Shown: piece after piece, positions 1 to 7,051 of the stretch
Layout of the letters: each line of letters begins with the position of its first letter
Position numbering within the stretch: position 1 is the stretch's first letter
Origin: JAVVPO01 sp036655715
Lineage (GTDB): Bacteria > Bacillota > Clostridia > Lachnospirales > Cellulosilyticaceae
Length of the DNA: 18,374 nt
NCBI GenBank assembly: GCA_036655715.1
Contig: JAVVPO010000052.1
Location: 1-18,374 of the forward strand
Reading direction: 5' to 3'
Made by a program: the position numbers and the translations under genes
Notes under the pieces: generated by a model
What the model was told of the DNA's origin: nothing
The model's database searches: none
Seen by the model: the letters and a program-made list of their open reading frames with translations, nothing else

Positions 1-20
1 AAAGAGAATACTCTTTTTTG
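1..20 (+). terminator. Short hairpin with T-run at window edge
   Basis: AAAGAG, a 4-nt loop and CTCTTT followed directly by more T residues make a small intrinsic-terminator-like hairpin. It probably ends a gene lying left of the window. The stem may extend beyond the edge, so its full length is unknown. Confidence 0.45.
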
Positions 21-252
21 CTTAGAGTAAAAGGGATGAAAAATAAAGAAAATTAATAATTAAACTAAAATGTAGAAAGACATAAAATAAATTGAAGGTG
101 GATGGTGGGAAAATTGGGTATAGATATCTATCTATATAAGGGGTATAATAATATAGAAGAACATCTATGCTGTAGAGATGAACTTAGTGAACTAGTAATC
201 TGGAAACTTGATATAGAAAATATGAGATATATAAATGAGTAGGAGAGAAAAT
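21..252. other. Leader region upstream of the MATE gene
   Basis: There is no convincing gene here. A TATAAT hexamer at 144-149 is a candidate -10 box, but no good -35 lies 16-18 nt upstream. A 12-bp palindrome (ATAGATATCTAT, 120-131) sits just before it and could be an operator or chance in AT-rich DNA. The ribosome binding site AGGAGA (241-246) serves the ATG at 253. Confidence 0.3.
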
Positions 253-1581
253 ATGAAAAAAGTAGATTTAACGAAGGGAAAGGTATGGAAGGTTTTACTA
301 GCATTAGCCTTGCCTATTATGGGGAGCTCAATCTTACAGTTTACCTATAATTTAATTGATATGTTATGGGTAGGGCGGCTTGGGAGTGACGCATTAGCAA
401 GTATTGGTTCGGCAAGTTTCTTTATAGGGCTTGGATACTCTATTAATGCGATGGTAGTTATTGGAACGGGTATCAAGGTGGCTCATGCTATAGGAAGAAA
501 AGATGAGTATGAAATTAAACAGTATATAAATATAGGAATTTTACTTAATAGTATGATTGGGCTAGTTTATGCTGCCCTATTAATAGGTGGAGGCAAGTAT
601 TTTATACAGTTTCTACATCTTGAAAATGTAGGGGTTGAAAAGAATGCCTACTTGTATCTCGCTTGGAGTGGTCCTATGCTATTTTTTGCCTACTTTAATT
701 TGCTGTACACAAGGATATTTGGAAGTTTTGGGGACAATAAAAGTGCGCTTAAAATTAGTGGAATGGGCATCCTTATAAATATTATACTAGATCCTATTTT
801 GATTTATGGTATGAAGTGGGGCGTGACAGGTGCAGCCATTGCTACACTTATTGCTAATATAGTAATGTTTGTAGTGTTCAGGATAAAAGCAAAATATTTA
901 TTTAGATATGACGCTGAAGTTGGGATAGATACAGAAAAGTTAAAAGAAGTCGTTCAGTTAGGATTTCCCATGGCTTTTCAAAGAATATTATTTACATTAG
1001 TTAATATTATTTTGGCTAGAATGATTACTGTGTTTGGTTCAGATGCTATAGCGGCTCAGAAAATAGGCCTTCAGATTGAGTCTGTAACTTATATGGTGAT
1101 AGGCGGATTAAATGGTGCAGTAGTTAGCTTTACAGGACAGAACTTCGGAGCAAAGAAGTATGAGAGAATCCATAAAGGATATGATACAGCACTAAAAATA
1201 GGTATAGGTTATGCAGTCATAACCGCGATTATCTTTATTCTGATACCAAGGCAGTTGGTAGAGTTATTTGTAAGAGAAGAAAATACCATTATCATTGCTA
1301 GTTATTATTTACAGATTATAGCTATATCACAGGTTTTTAGTGCAGTGGAGATGGTGTCCAATGGATTGTTTACGGGAATAGGCATGCCAAAGGTACCAGC
1401 AAAGGTAAGTATTTTATTTACAGTACTTAGGATACCGATGGCATTCATTTTGATGAGTAGATTAGGTGTATCGGGTATTTGGTGGAGTATTGCTTTATCA
1501 AGTGTTTTAAAAGGAATAACAATGTATATCGTTTATAGATTAAAGGTAAGAAAGAGGTACAATGATGTTACAGCATATTAA
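253..1581 (+). CDS. MATE-family multidrug/toxin efflux transporter
   Basis: A 442-residue polytopic membrane protein with about twelve hydrophobic segments in two related halves, as in MATE exporters. Features include the N-terminal helix with PIMGSSILQFTYNLIDMLWVGRLG, the NILLDPILIYG-like stretch near residue 180 (here NIILDPILIYG), and the second-half motif GFPMAFQRI near residue 240. The family exports organic cations, drugs or metabolites using Na+ or H+ gradients. I chose ATG 253 over the in-frame ATG at 235, because AGGAGA (241-246) is 6 nt from 253 and lies inside the longer version. The last 20 bp overlap the start of the glutathione synthase gene, so the two are very likely co-transcribed and translationally coupled. 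The substrate cannot be told from sequence; glutathione or its conjugates would be an inference from context only. Confidence 0.93.
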   Translation: MKKVDLTKGKVWKVLLALALPIMGSSILQFTYNLIDMLWVGRLGSDALASIGSASFFIGLGYSINAMVVIGTGIKVAHAIGRKDEYEIKQYINIGILLNSMIGLVYAALLIGGGKYFIQFLHLENVGVEKNAYLYLAWSGPMLFFAYFNLLYTRIFGSFGDNKSALKISGMGILINIILDPILIYGMKWGVTGAAIATLIANIVMFVVFRIKAKYLFRYDAEVGIDTEKLKEVVQLGFPMAFQRILFTLVNIILARMITVFGSDAIAAQKIGLQIESVTYMVIGGLNGAVVSFTGQNFGAKKYERIHKGYDTALKIGIGYAVITAIIFILIPRQLVELFVREENTIIIASYYLQIIAISQVFSAVEMVSNGLFTGIGMPKVPAKVSILFTVLRIPMAFILMSRLGVSGIWWSIALSSVLKGITMYIVYRLKVRKRYNDVTAY

Positions 1582-3874
1582 AGATTTATTTACGCCAGAA
1601 GAACTTTTAAAAGGTCAATTTGGAATAGAACGAGAAGGCTTAAGATGTAATGATAGGGGAAGATTATCAAGGCAGATGCATCCTAGAGCTTTTGGTGAGA
1701 AGCTAGGTAACCCCTATATCACTACAGATTTTTCGGAGAGTCAAGTAGAACTTATTACACCTGCTTTTGAAACTTTAGAAGAGACATATAAATTTTTAGA
1801 AGCACTCTACGATATATTGGCTATGGAAATAGGGAAAGAATATTTGTGGCCTCAATCCATGCCCTGTGTGATTCCAGAAGATAAGAAAATTCCTATAGCA
1901 AGATTTTGCAAATGCCCATCAGGACAAAAAGCGAGAGTTTATAGAAAAAAACTATTTCGTAAGTATGGTGGGAAGAAACAACTTGTATCGGGTATTCATT
2001 ATAACTTTTCTTTTAGTAATAAATTTGTAAAAAAATTATACGACCATACAGAAAAGAATGTAGATGAGCAGGCTTTCAAGGATGAGGTTTACTTAAAGTT
2101 AGCAAGAAATTATCTAAGGTATAGATGGTTACTTATTTATTTACTAGGAAGTACAGGAATTATACATGAGACTTATGTAGGAGAGTGTGTGAATAAGCTG
2201 GAGTCAGTGGGAGAAGATAGTTTTTCTAATGAAGGAGCATTATCTTATAGAAATGGTGAATGTGGATATAAGAATAAAGTAGATTTATATCCTAATTACA
2301 ACAGTGTAGAAGAATATGTCAGGAGCCTTAAGGCATTTATAGAAGAGGGACTTATAGAGAGTCCCAAGGAATTATATAGTCAAATCAGATTAAAGGCGAA
2401 AGATAATGAGGCACTCTTAGAGTCATTAGAGAAAGAAGGTATCCATTATTTAGAGTATAGAAGTATTGATATTAATCCTTTTGATAAAGCGGGTATAAGC
2501 TTAGAGGACTTATATGTTGTGCATCTGTTTAATTTATTTTTACTCATAAAAGAAGAGAGTGATTATGAGAACTGGCAAGAAGAAGCTTTAGAAAATCAAA
2601 GACTTATTGCGCGGTTTGGGCAAAAAGATATTTTGCTCAAACAAGGTGGAAAGATGATTGCCAAAGAGCAATGGGCAGTAGAGATATTAGAAGAAATAAA
2701 AGTAATCAATACAGAATTAAGACTTGGCAAAGAAGTACTGATAGAGAAGATGCTAGAGAAAGTAAAAGATTATCAATTAACCTATGCGTATAAACTTGTT
2801 GAGAAGGTTAGGGAAGAGGGATACGTAGAAGCTAACCTAGATTTAGCGAAAACCTATAAAGAAAGCGCCTATAAAAATAGATTTAAACTAGTAGGGTATG
2901 AAGATATGGAGTTATCCACTCAGTTACTAATGAAAGAGGCTATTAAGAGAGGGATAAGTGTAGAAATTATTGATAGAAGTGAAAACTTTATTTGTTTAAA
3001 GAAGTATGGAAAAGTAGAATATATCAAACAAGCTACCAAAACCTCTAAAGATAATTATGTGACAGTGCTGATGATGGAAAATAAGGGAGTAACAAAAAAT
3101 GTATTAGGTAGGAATCAGATTAAGGTCCCTGGAGGAAGAGAGTTTGATAAACTAGAAGAAGCTGTAAGTGAACTGGATTTATTTACCTATAAGCCTGTAG
3201 TAATCAAACCTAAGTCCACTAATTTTGGGGTTGGCATAAGTATCTTCCCAGAGGGAACAAAAAAGGAAAATCTTATAGAGGCACTGAAGATTGCATTTGC
3301 TCATGATAAGACTGTACTAATAGAGGAATTTATAAAAGGAAAAGAATATCGTTTCTTAGTCATAGATAACAAAGTGGTAGGTGTACTGCATAGAGTACCA
3401 GCTAATGTGCTAGGTGATGGCGTGAAGTCTATTAGTGAACTAGTAGCTATCAAAAATCAAAATCCACTAAGGGGCAAAGGATATAGAACGCCACTAGAAA
3501 AAATTGAGTTAGATGACAGTGCAAAATTATTCCTGAGGCAGAATGGATTAGATATAAACTATAGACCAGCGGAGGGAGAAAAGATTTATTTAAGAGAGAA
3601 CTCCAATATTAGTACGGGTGGGGATAGTATAGACTACACAGAGGTGGTTGCTAGTGTATTTAATCAATTGGCTATTCAAGCAGCAGAGTCTATAGGGGCT
3701 AAAATTTGCGGAGTAGATATGATGATTGCGAACTGTGAAAATGAAGATTCGGAGTATGCAATCATTGAGTTAAATTTTAATCCAGCTATTCACATTCATT
3801 GCTATCCGTATGAAGGGAATGAAAGAAATATAGCTAAGGAAATCCTAAAACTTTTGGGATTCATAAACTTATAA
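1562..3874 (+). CDS. gshF: Bifunctional glutamate-cysteine ligase/glutathione synthetase
   Basis: 770 residues, the usual size of fused GshF (GshAB). The N-terminal part (about 1-470) is a glutamate-cysteine ligase, with FGIEREGLR near residue 20 and the TDFSESQVELITP block near 55. The C-terminal part (about 480-770) is an ATP-grasp domain, with KPKSTNFGVGISIF near 550, a GVDMMI metal-site region near 720 and ELNFNPAIHIHCYPYEG from E736. The enzyme makes gamma-Glu-Cys and then glutathione in the cytoplasm. AAAGAGG (1551-1557) lies 4 nt from ATG 1562 and 7 nt from the adjacent ATG 1565, so either may be the true start. The gene overlaps the upstream MATE gene and ends at a strong terminator. 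Glutathione synthesis is patchy in Clostridia, and the fused form is often acquired horizontally; I see no direct sign of recent transfer. Confidence 0.95.
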   Translation: MMLQHIKDLFTPEELLKGQFGIEREGLRCNDRGRLSRQMHPRAFGEKLGNPYITTDFSESQVELITPAFETLEETYKFLEALYDILAMEIGKEYLWPQSMPCVIPEDKKIPIARFCKCPSGQKARVYRKKLFRKYGGKKQLVSGIHYNFSFSNKFVKKLYDHTEKNVDEQAFKDEVYLKLARNYLRYRWLLIYLLGSTGIIHETYVGECVNKLESVGEDSFSNEGALSYRNGECGYKNKVDLYPNYNSVEEYVRSLKAFIEEGLIESPKELYSQIRLKAKDNEALLESLEKEGIHYLEYRSIDINPFDKAGISLEDLYVVHLFNLFLLIKEESDYENWQEEALENQRLIARFGQKDILLKQGGKMIAKEQWAVEILEEIKVINTELRLGKEVLIEKMLEKVKDYQLTYAYKLVEKVREEGYVEANLDLAKTYKESAYKNRFKLVGYEDMELSTQLLMKEAIKRGISVEIIDRSENFICLKKYGKVEYIKQATKTSKDNYVTVLMMENKGVTKNVLGRNQIKVPGGREFDKLEEAVSELDLFTYKPVVIKPKSTNFGVGISIFPEGTKKENLIEALKIAFAHDKTVLIEEFIKGKEYRFLVIDNKVVGVLHRVPANVLGDGVKSISELVAIKNQNPLRGKGYRTPLEKIELDDSAKLFLRQNGLDINYRPAEGEKIYLRENSNISTGGDSIDYTEVVASVFNQLAIQAAESIGAKICGVDMMIANCENEDSEYAIIELNFNPAIHIHCYPYEGNERNIAKEILKLLGFINL

Positions 3875-3920
3875 AAAAGCTAGAAGGTTATGAGGAGTCA
3901 AAAATAACCTTCTAGCTTTT
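3875..3920. terminator. Strong bidirectional intrinsic terminator
   Basis: A perfect 17-bp stem (3875-3891 with 3904-3920, core AGCTAGAAGGTTAT) encloses a 12-nt loop. A-residues on the 5' side and T-residues on the 3' side mean it can end both gshF on the + strand and the convergent DUF1540 gene on the minus strand. Confidence 0.93.
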
Positions 3921-3927
3921 TATAGGT

Positions 3928-4086
3928 TTATTCTAATACAAAAGATTTGCAATCTGTACATTCTACCTGAGTTGGATTAAGCTCATGAGTTCCAACTGTA
4001 ATCTGATTGAGGGTACAATAGTCATCTTTGAAATCATGATATTTACATTGTTTAATAGTACATTTAATACATTGATTTGCTGACAT
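3928..4086 (-). CDS. DUF1540 small cysteine-rich protein
   Basis: A 52-residue protein beginning MSANQCIKCTIKQCKYHDF. Cysteines are at 6, 9, 14, 24, 43 and 46, with the TVG and final CTDCKSF blocks. This matches the DUF1540 layout: a CxxC, a third and a fourth cysteine, an hxVG strand and a C-terminal CxxC followed by F. The cysteine pattern suggests metal binding; function is unknown. The ATG (complement of 4084-4086) is preceded by AAAGGAA at 4095-4101 with 8 nt spacing. It converges on gshF and shares its terminator. An inverted repeat brackets its probable promoter. It is easily missed because of its size. Confidence 0.85.
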   Translation of the reverse strand: MSANQCIKCTIKQCKYHDFKDDYCTLNQITVGTHELNPTQVECTDCKSFVLE

Positions 4087-4107
4087 AATAAGAGTTCCTT
4101 TCTAAAG

Positions 4108-4158
4108 TAGCTTTAATAAATATAGTATACACATTTTTGAACAAATTTATTAAAGCTA
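4108..4158. repeat. 14-bp inverted repeat at the DUF1540 promoter
   Basis: TAGCTTTAATAAAT at 4108-4121 is exactly mirrored by ATTTATTAAAGCTA at 4145-4158, with a 23-nt spacer. The spacer holds a minus-strand TATACT candidate -10 box (complement of 4125-4130), and a weak TTAATA -35 match lies in the right arm. The arms therefore bracket the likely start of DUF1540 transcription. It may be an operator, a 5' UTR hairpin or a relic of a small element. Confidence 0.5.
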
Positions 4159-4248
4159 TATATGGTAAATTAAACTGAAGGATAAAATGAAAGCAATTGA
4201 TTTAGCCAAGTGGCATGAAAGTATTGAATTATTAGTTGAGGGAAATTT

Positions 4249-4473
4249 GTGCACTTATATCCTACGATAGAAGGGATCTGTTTTAAGTGCCGCTCATTTG
4301 AGCATAAGGAAGATGACAATAGGTTTGGCCTAATGAGAAAGATATTGGCTAAAAAATTTTGCTTATCTATGGATTATCACTGTGGCATTAAGCCGCGTTG
4401 TAATGGGAGCACATTTTGCCTCAGATGTAACCCTTTGGATTTGTACTATCAATTATTTGCTTTCAAATCGTAG
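4249..4473 (+). CDS. Doubtful small Cys-rich ORF, possibly a decayed gene
   Basis: A 74-codon frame with a GTG start, preceded by GAGGG (4238-4242) at 6 nt. It holds seven cysteines, including CFKC at 11-14 and CLRC at 57-60, a zinc-finger-like pattern. I do not recognise a family. A second frame starts at ATG 4187 with AAGGA just upstream, runs 27 codons (MKAIDLAKWHESIELLVEG...) and stops at 4268-4270 inside this ORF. A third frame stays open from 4431 to 4583. Three abutting coding-like frames suggest either one gene broken by frameshifts or chance ORFs in AT-rich DNA. I lean to a decayed gene, without certainty. Confidence 0.3.
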   Translation: MHLYPTIEGICFKCRSFEHKEDDNRFGLMRKILAKKFCLSMDYHCGIKPRCNGSTFCLRCNPLDLYYQLFAFKS

Positions 4474-4566
4474 TGTATCTAGTTAATAAATTTGAAGACC
4501 AAAATCATAAGAATCTAGAATCTATAGGGGAAAGAGGAGATTTAGCCAGTAAATTAGTTTTAGTTA

Positions 4567-4599
4567 CGGGCTCCATGTGTTGACATATAGAGCCCTTTT
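4567..4599 (+). terminator. Intrinsic terminator
   Basis: GGGCTC (4568-4573) pairs with GAGCCC (4590-4595). An inner helix ATGTG/CATAT closes on a TTGA loop, and TTTT follows. It would end transcription coming from the 4187-4583 region, supporting the view that a transcribed gene once lay there. Confidence 0.7.
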
Positions 4600-4741
4600 A
4601 TTGAAATAATATAAGTAATACAGAGCTTTTAAAAGGATATAGAGCATTTGTAGAAGAGATAGAGAATATGATAAAGTATAAGTATAAATAAAGAAGATGT
4701 GTAAATAGTAAGAAGTGTAACTGGATAATGGAGGTAGGAAT
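4600..4741 (+). other. Non-genic stretch before the phosphatase gene
   Basis: No complete gene. One frame, with no clear start codon of its own, reads NTELLKGYRAFVEEIENMI and stops with TAA at 4689-4691. It resembles the helical C-terminal tail of a lost protein, but this is weak. GGAGG at 4730-4734 is the ribosome binding site for the ATG at 4742. I find no clear -35/-10 pair. Confidence 0.25.
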
Positions 4742-5353
4742 ATGGAAATCTTAGTGATTAGACATGGACAATCAGAAGCTGATATTATTAAGTGTATAGA
4801 AGGTAGAGCGGATTTTGCACTGACACAGACGGGGGAGCAACAAGCTGGGCTTATGGCCAAGTGGATAGCAAAGAACTATCCCATAGATTTCATACTCTCA
4901 AGCACACTAAAAAGAGCCAAAAGGACGGCTGAAATATTAAAAGAAGTAACAGGAGCACCTATTGAATTTTGGGATGATTTAATGGAGTTTAATAATGGGC
5001 TGGTAGCTGGGCTCACTATTGCAGAAGCAGATGAGAAGTATCCCTTACCAGATAGAATTCCGCCTCATGTGAGATATTATGAGAAGGAAACGGCGATAGA
5101 GTTTAGAATGAGAGCAGAGGCTGTGATGTCTAAGATTATTTATGAATATGGTGAGTATGCAAGGGTTGTAGTAGTCTCTCATGGTGGTATGATTAATATG
5201 ATGTTTAGAAGTTTTATGGAGCTTCCTGTAAATACGGATATTTCTATAGGTCTTTCAGATACGGCGGTTAGTCTTTGGCGTATTAAGGATGGCAAAAGGC
5301 AGTTAGGATTTATCAATAAAACGGAACATCTTAGCCAACTAAGGGGAGAATAG
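4742..5353 (+). CDS. Histidine phosphatase family protein (phosphoglycerate mutase-like)
   Basis: 203 residues, a normal length for this superfamily. The phosphate-binding RHG motif is at 7-9 (catalytic H8, RHGQSEAD context). The LSSTLKRAKRTAEIL block follows near residue 53, E82 in DDLMEF is the likely proton donor, and the second histidine is H147 in VVSHGG. Such enzymes remove phosphate through a phosphohistidine intermediate; substrates range from phosphoglycerate to cobalamin precursors and sugar phosphates, and cannot be named here. It is cytoplasmic, with no signal peptide. GGAGG lies 7 nt before the ATG. It appears to be a single-gene unit lying between two decayed regions. Confidence 0.9.
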   Translation: MEILVIRHGQSEADIIKCIEGRADFALTQTGEQQAGLMAKWIAKNYPIDFILSSTLKRAKRTAEILKEVTGAPIEFWDDLMEFNNGLVAGLTIAEADEKYPLPDRIPPHVRYYEKETAIEFRMRAEAVMSKIIYEYGEYARVVVVSHGGMINMMFRSFMELPVNTDISIGLSDTAVSLWRIKDGKRQLGFINKTEHLSQLRGE

Positions 5354-5361
5354 AGGGAGTG

Positions 5362-5394
5362 AGTGGGAACTCTGCCTAAGGGGGAGTTCCCACT
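5362..5394 (+). terminator. Strong hairpin after the phosphatase gene, no U-tract
   Basis: AGTGGGAACTC (5362-5372) and GAGTTCCCACT (5384-5394) form a perfect 11-bp stem with an 11-nt loop, starting 8 nt past the stop codon. AAGCTTGTAG rather than a T-run follows, so it is not a classical intrinsic terminator. It may stabilise the mRNA 3' end or be a weak terminator. Confidence 0.45.
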
Positions 5395-5448
5395 AAGCTT
5401 GTAGAAAAAAAGATAAAAGATGTAACATAATTATTTGTTGGGTTGAAA

Positions 5449-5583
5449 TTAATTTCTTTTACTGATTTCATCTGATATCAATGATTTTGAAATATACGTT
5501 GCAGTTATTATGTTCTTAAAGCGGGTGTGGTGAGATGTATCTGCTGCAAATTTCAGTTGTGCTTTTTCACATTTACTGATAAC
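5449..5583 (-). pseudogene. Minus-strand coding remnant of unknown family
   Basis: The minus strand reads 44 codons to a TAA (complement of 5449-5451) with coding-like composition, including SKCEKAQLKFAADTSHHT followed by RFKNIITATYISKSLI. There is no start codon, and a TAA immediately precedes it, so only a C-terminal part is left. The helical, lysine-rich pattern with a TSxHTxxKN core resembles short conserved proteins I associate with conjugative elements of Clostridia, but I cannot name a family. It lies head-on against the kinase remnant, consistent with a rearranged region. Confidence 0.4.
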
Positions 5584-5603
5584 TTAACTTACCTGGGATT
5601 TGA

Positions 5604-5774
5604 GAGCTATTCTATGTAGTAGAGAGTTCTAGAAACAAACATTTATCAGATATGGGGCTGGGACTTGCTATTGTAAAAGTTATTTTAGATAAGCATGATA
5701 TGAAGTATGGCTATCATGTTTTTGAGGGAGAAATAGAATTTTATATAGAACTTACAAATAGTAAAGAGTTGTAA
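5604..5774 (+). pseudogene. C-terminal fragment of a sensor histidine kinase
   Basis: From just after a TGA (5601-5603), the frame reads ELFYVVESSRNKHLSD, then MGLGLAIVKVILDKH, then GEIEFYIEL, and ends at TAA 5772-5774. These are the F-box region, the G2 box (GLGLAIVK) and the last strands of a HATPase_c ATP-binding domain. The whole N-terminal part is absent: sensor, HisKA/dimerisation helices with the phospho-histidine, and the N and G1 boxes. At 56 codons it cannot bind ATP or signal. The frame stays intact up to the natural end, which suggests a fairly recent loss. AAGGAG immediately follows, overlapping the stop, as if a downstream gene had once been coupled to it. Confidence 0.75.
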
Positions 5775-5788
5775 GGAGTGTTTTGCAT

Positions 5789-6046
5789 ATGAGAGGAAAA
5801 CCTATGTTACTGATCCCTTTATCTAGTAAAGCCAGTAGAGAAGATCAAATACTTAATAGTAAGTATGAGGTAGACAAAGGATATGCTAAAATGTTATTAG
5901 AAGAAGAAATGAATGCCAGAACTTTTGTAGAGAAAGTGGAGAGATTATATAAACAAAAAAGTTTGTATATCAGTAGGTTAAACAGCATACAATCAGAAGA
6001 TGCCATAAAAAAACAATTAGAGTACATTTACAAATGGAGCAAATGA
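5789..6046 (+). pseudogene. murG (fragment): C-terminal fragment of a MurG-like glycosyltransferase
   Basis: 85 codons from ATG 5789 (a TTG at 5783 is in frame). The sequence GKPMLLIPLSSKASREDQI followed by LNSKYEVDKGYAKMLLEEE matches the C-terminal UDP-GlcNAc-binding lobe of MurG-type transferases, where GKPxLLIPLxxxASRxDQxxNA lines the sugar-nucleotide site. MurG is normally about 350-370 residues; the N-terminal acceptor-binding lobe and most of the C-terminal Rossmann fold are missing. AAGGAG (5773-5778) lies 10 nt upstream, so the piece may still be translated, but it should be inactive in lipid II synthesis. A full murG is expected elsewhere in the genome. It directly follows the kinase fragment. 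Confidence 0.7.
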
Positions 6047-6082
6047 GATTAAATTACAAGTAGAATAAGGGAGGACAAGAGG

Positions 6083-6943
6083 GTGATAAGCGGGATATTT
6101 AGACTGATTAAAAATATAATTAAATTAGCCGTAATAAGCTGCCTAGCAGTTAGTCTATTGTATATTTATACAACAGAAATAGAGCCTAAGCTATTAAGAG
6201 TCATAGAACATAATATATCAGTAGAGGGCGAAAATGCTCATTTAGAAGATATAAAAATTGTGCAATTTACAGATACACATGTAGGCGCTTTTTTTGAGAA
6301 AGAAGATATGCAAAAGGTCATACATAAAATAAATGAGTTAGAGGCAGATATCGTTGTATTCACAGGGGATTTAGTAGATCACTGGGGGAAATATGATGAG
6401 GAAAATGAATTAAGTGAGCTATTAAAAAGTATTAAGGCGCCTCTTGGTAAGTTTGCAGTATATGGAAATCATGATTATGGCGGTGGGGGATATAAGATTT
6501 ATAAGAAATTCATGGAAAACAGTGGATTTAATGTACTAATTAATGAAGTATACACTGTTGCATTAGAAAATGAGAAGCAGCTAAATATAGCAGGGTTAGA
6601 TGATGCTTTGCTAGGCGAACCACAGATAGATAAGTTAATGAAACAGATAGATAAGAATGATTACAATATATTACTTGCTCATGAGCCAGATATAGCAGAT
6701 GAGGTACCTCAAAATGTAATAGATATACAATTATCAGGACATAGCCATGGTGGGCAGGTAGAACTACCAGGGGTGACGGAAAGGATTGTTCCTACCTATG
6801 CAAAAAACTATATAGAAGGTATGTACCAAATTTCACCAAGAACTAAGCTTTATGTGAATACCGGAATAGGTTCAACGCAGGTACCTTTTAGATTAGGTAA
6901 TATACCAGAGATTACACTGCTTACCTTTAACGAGGTAAACTGA
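6083..6943 (+). CDS. Membrane-anchored metallophosphoesterase (YkuE/YaeI-like)
   Basis: 286 residues starting at GTG 6083, with AAGGGAGG (6067-6074) 8 nt upstream. Residues about 11-30 form one N-terminal membrane segment with no lipobox or obvious cleavage site. The calcineurin-like metal ligands are all present: D64-x-H66 (TDTHVG), D96 (FTGDLVD), N129-H130 (YGNHDYG), H200 (LAHEPD) and H220/H222 (LSGHSHGGQ). Relatives hydrolyse phosphomonoesters or diesters of membrane-associated substrates such as lipid pyrophosphates or UDP-sugar lipids; the substrate here is unknown. The next reading frame begins about 100 nt downstream with no terminator between, so the two may be co-transcribed. Confidence 0.92.
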   Translation: MISGIFRLIKNIIKLAVISCLAVSLLYIYTTEIEPKLLRVIEHNISVEGENAHLEDIKIVQFTDTHVGAFFEKEDMQKVIHKINELEADIVVFTGDLVDHWGKYDEENELSELLKSIKAPLGKFAVYGNHDYGGGGYKIYKKFMENSGFNVLINEVYTVALENEKQLNIAGLDDALLGEPQIDKLMKQIDKNDYNILLAHEPDIADEVPQNVIDIQLSGHSHGGQVELPGVTERIVPTYAKNYIEGMYQISPRTKLYVNTGIGSTQVPFRLGNIPEITLLTFNEVN

Positions 6944-7051
6944 TAAGTGTATAAAAAGAGCAGATTATTAGGGATAGGAATGAAAAGGTTAAAGAAGTGG
7001 CATTCTACATATCATAAGGATGATAAGATAAATAAAGGAGTAATGGACATA

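Noticed and set aside
120..149. Palindrome ATAGATATCTAT plus TATAAT as a regulated promoter
   Set aside because: No matching -35, and such short A/T palindromes are frequent in this DNA.
4564..4860. 98-codon minus-strand frame
   Set aside because: It overlaps the start of the well-supported phosphatase gene and a terminator, and its composition is low-complexity.
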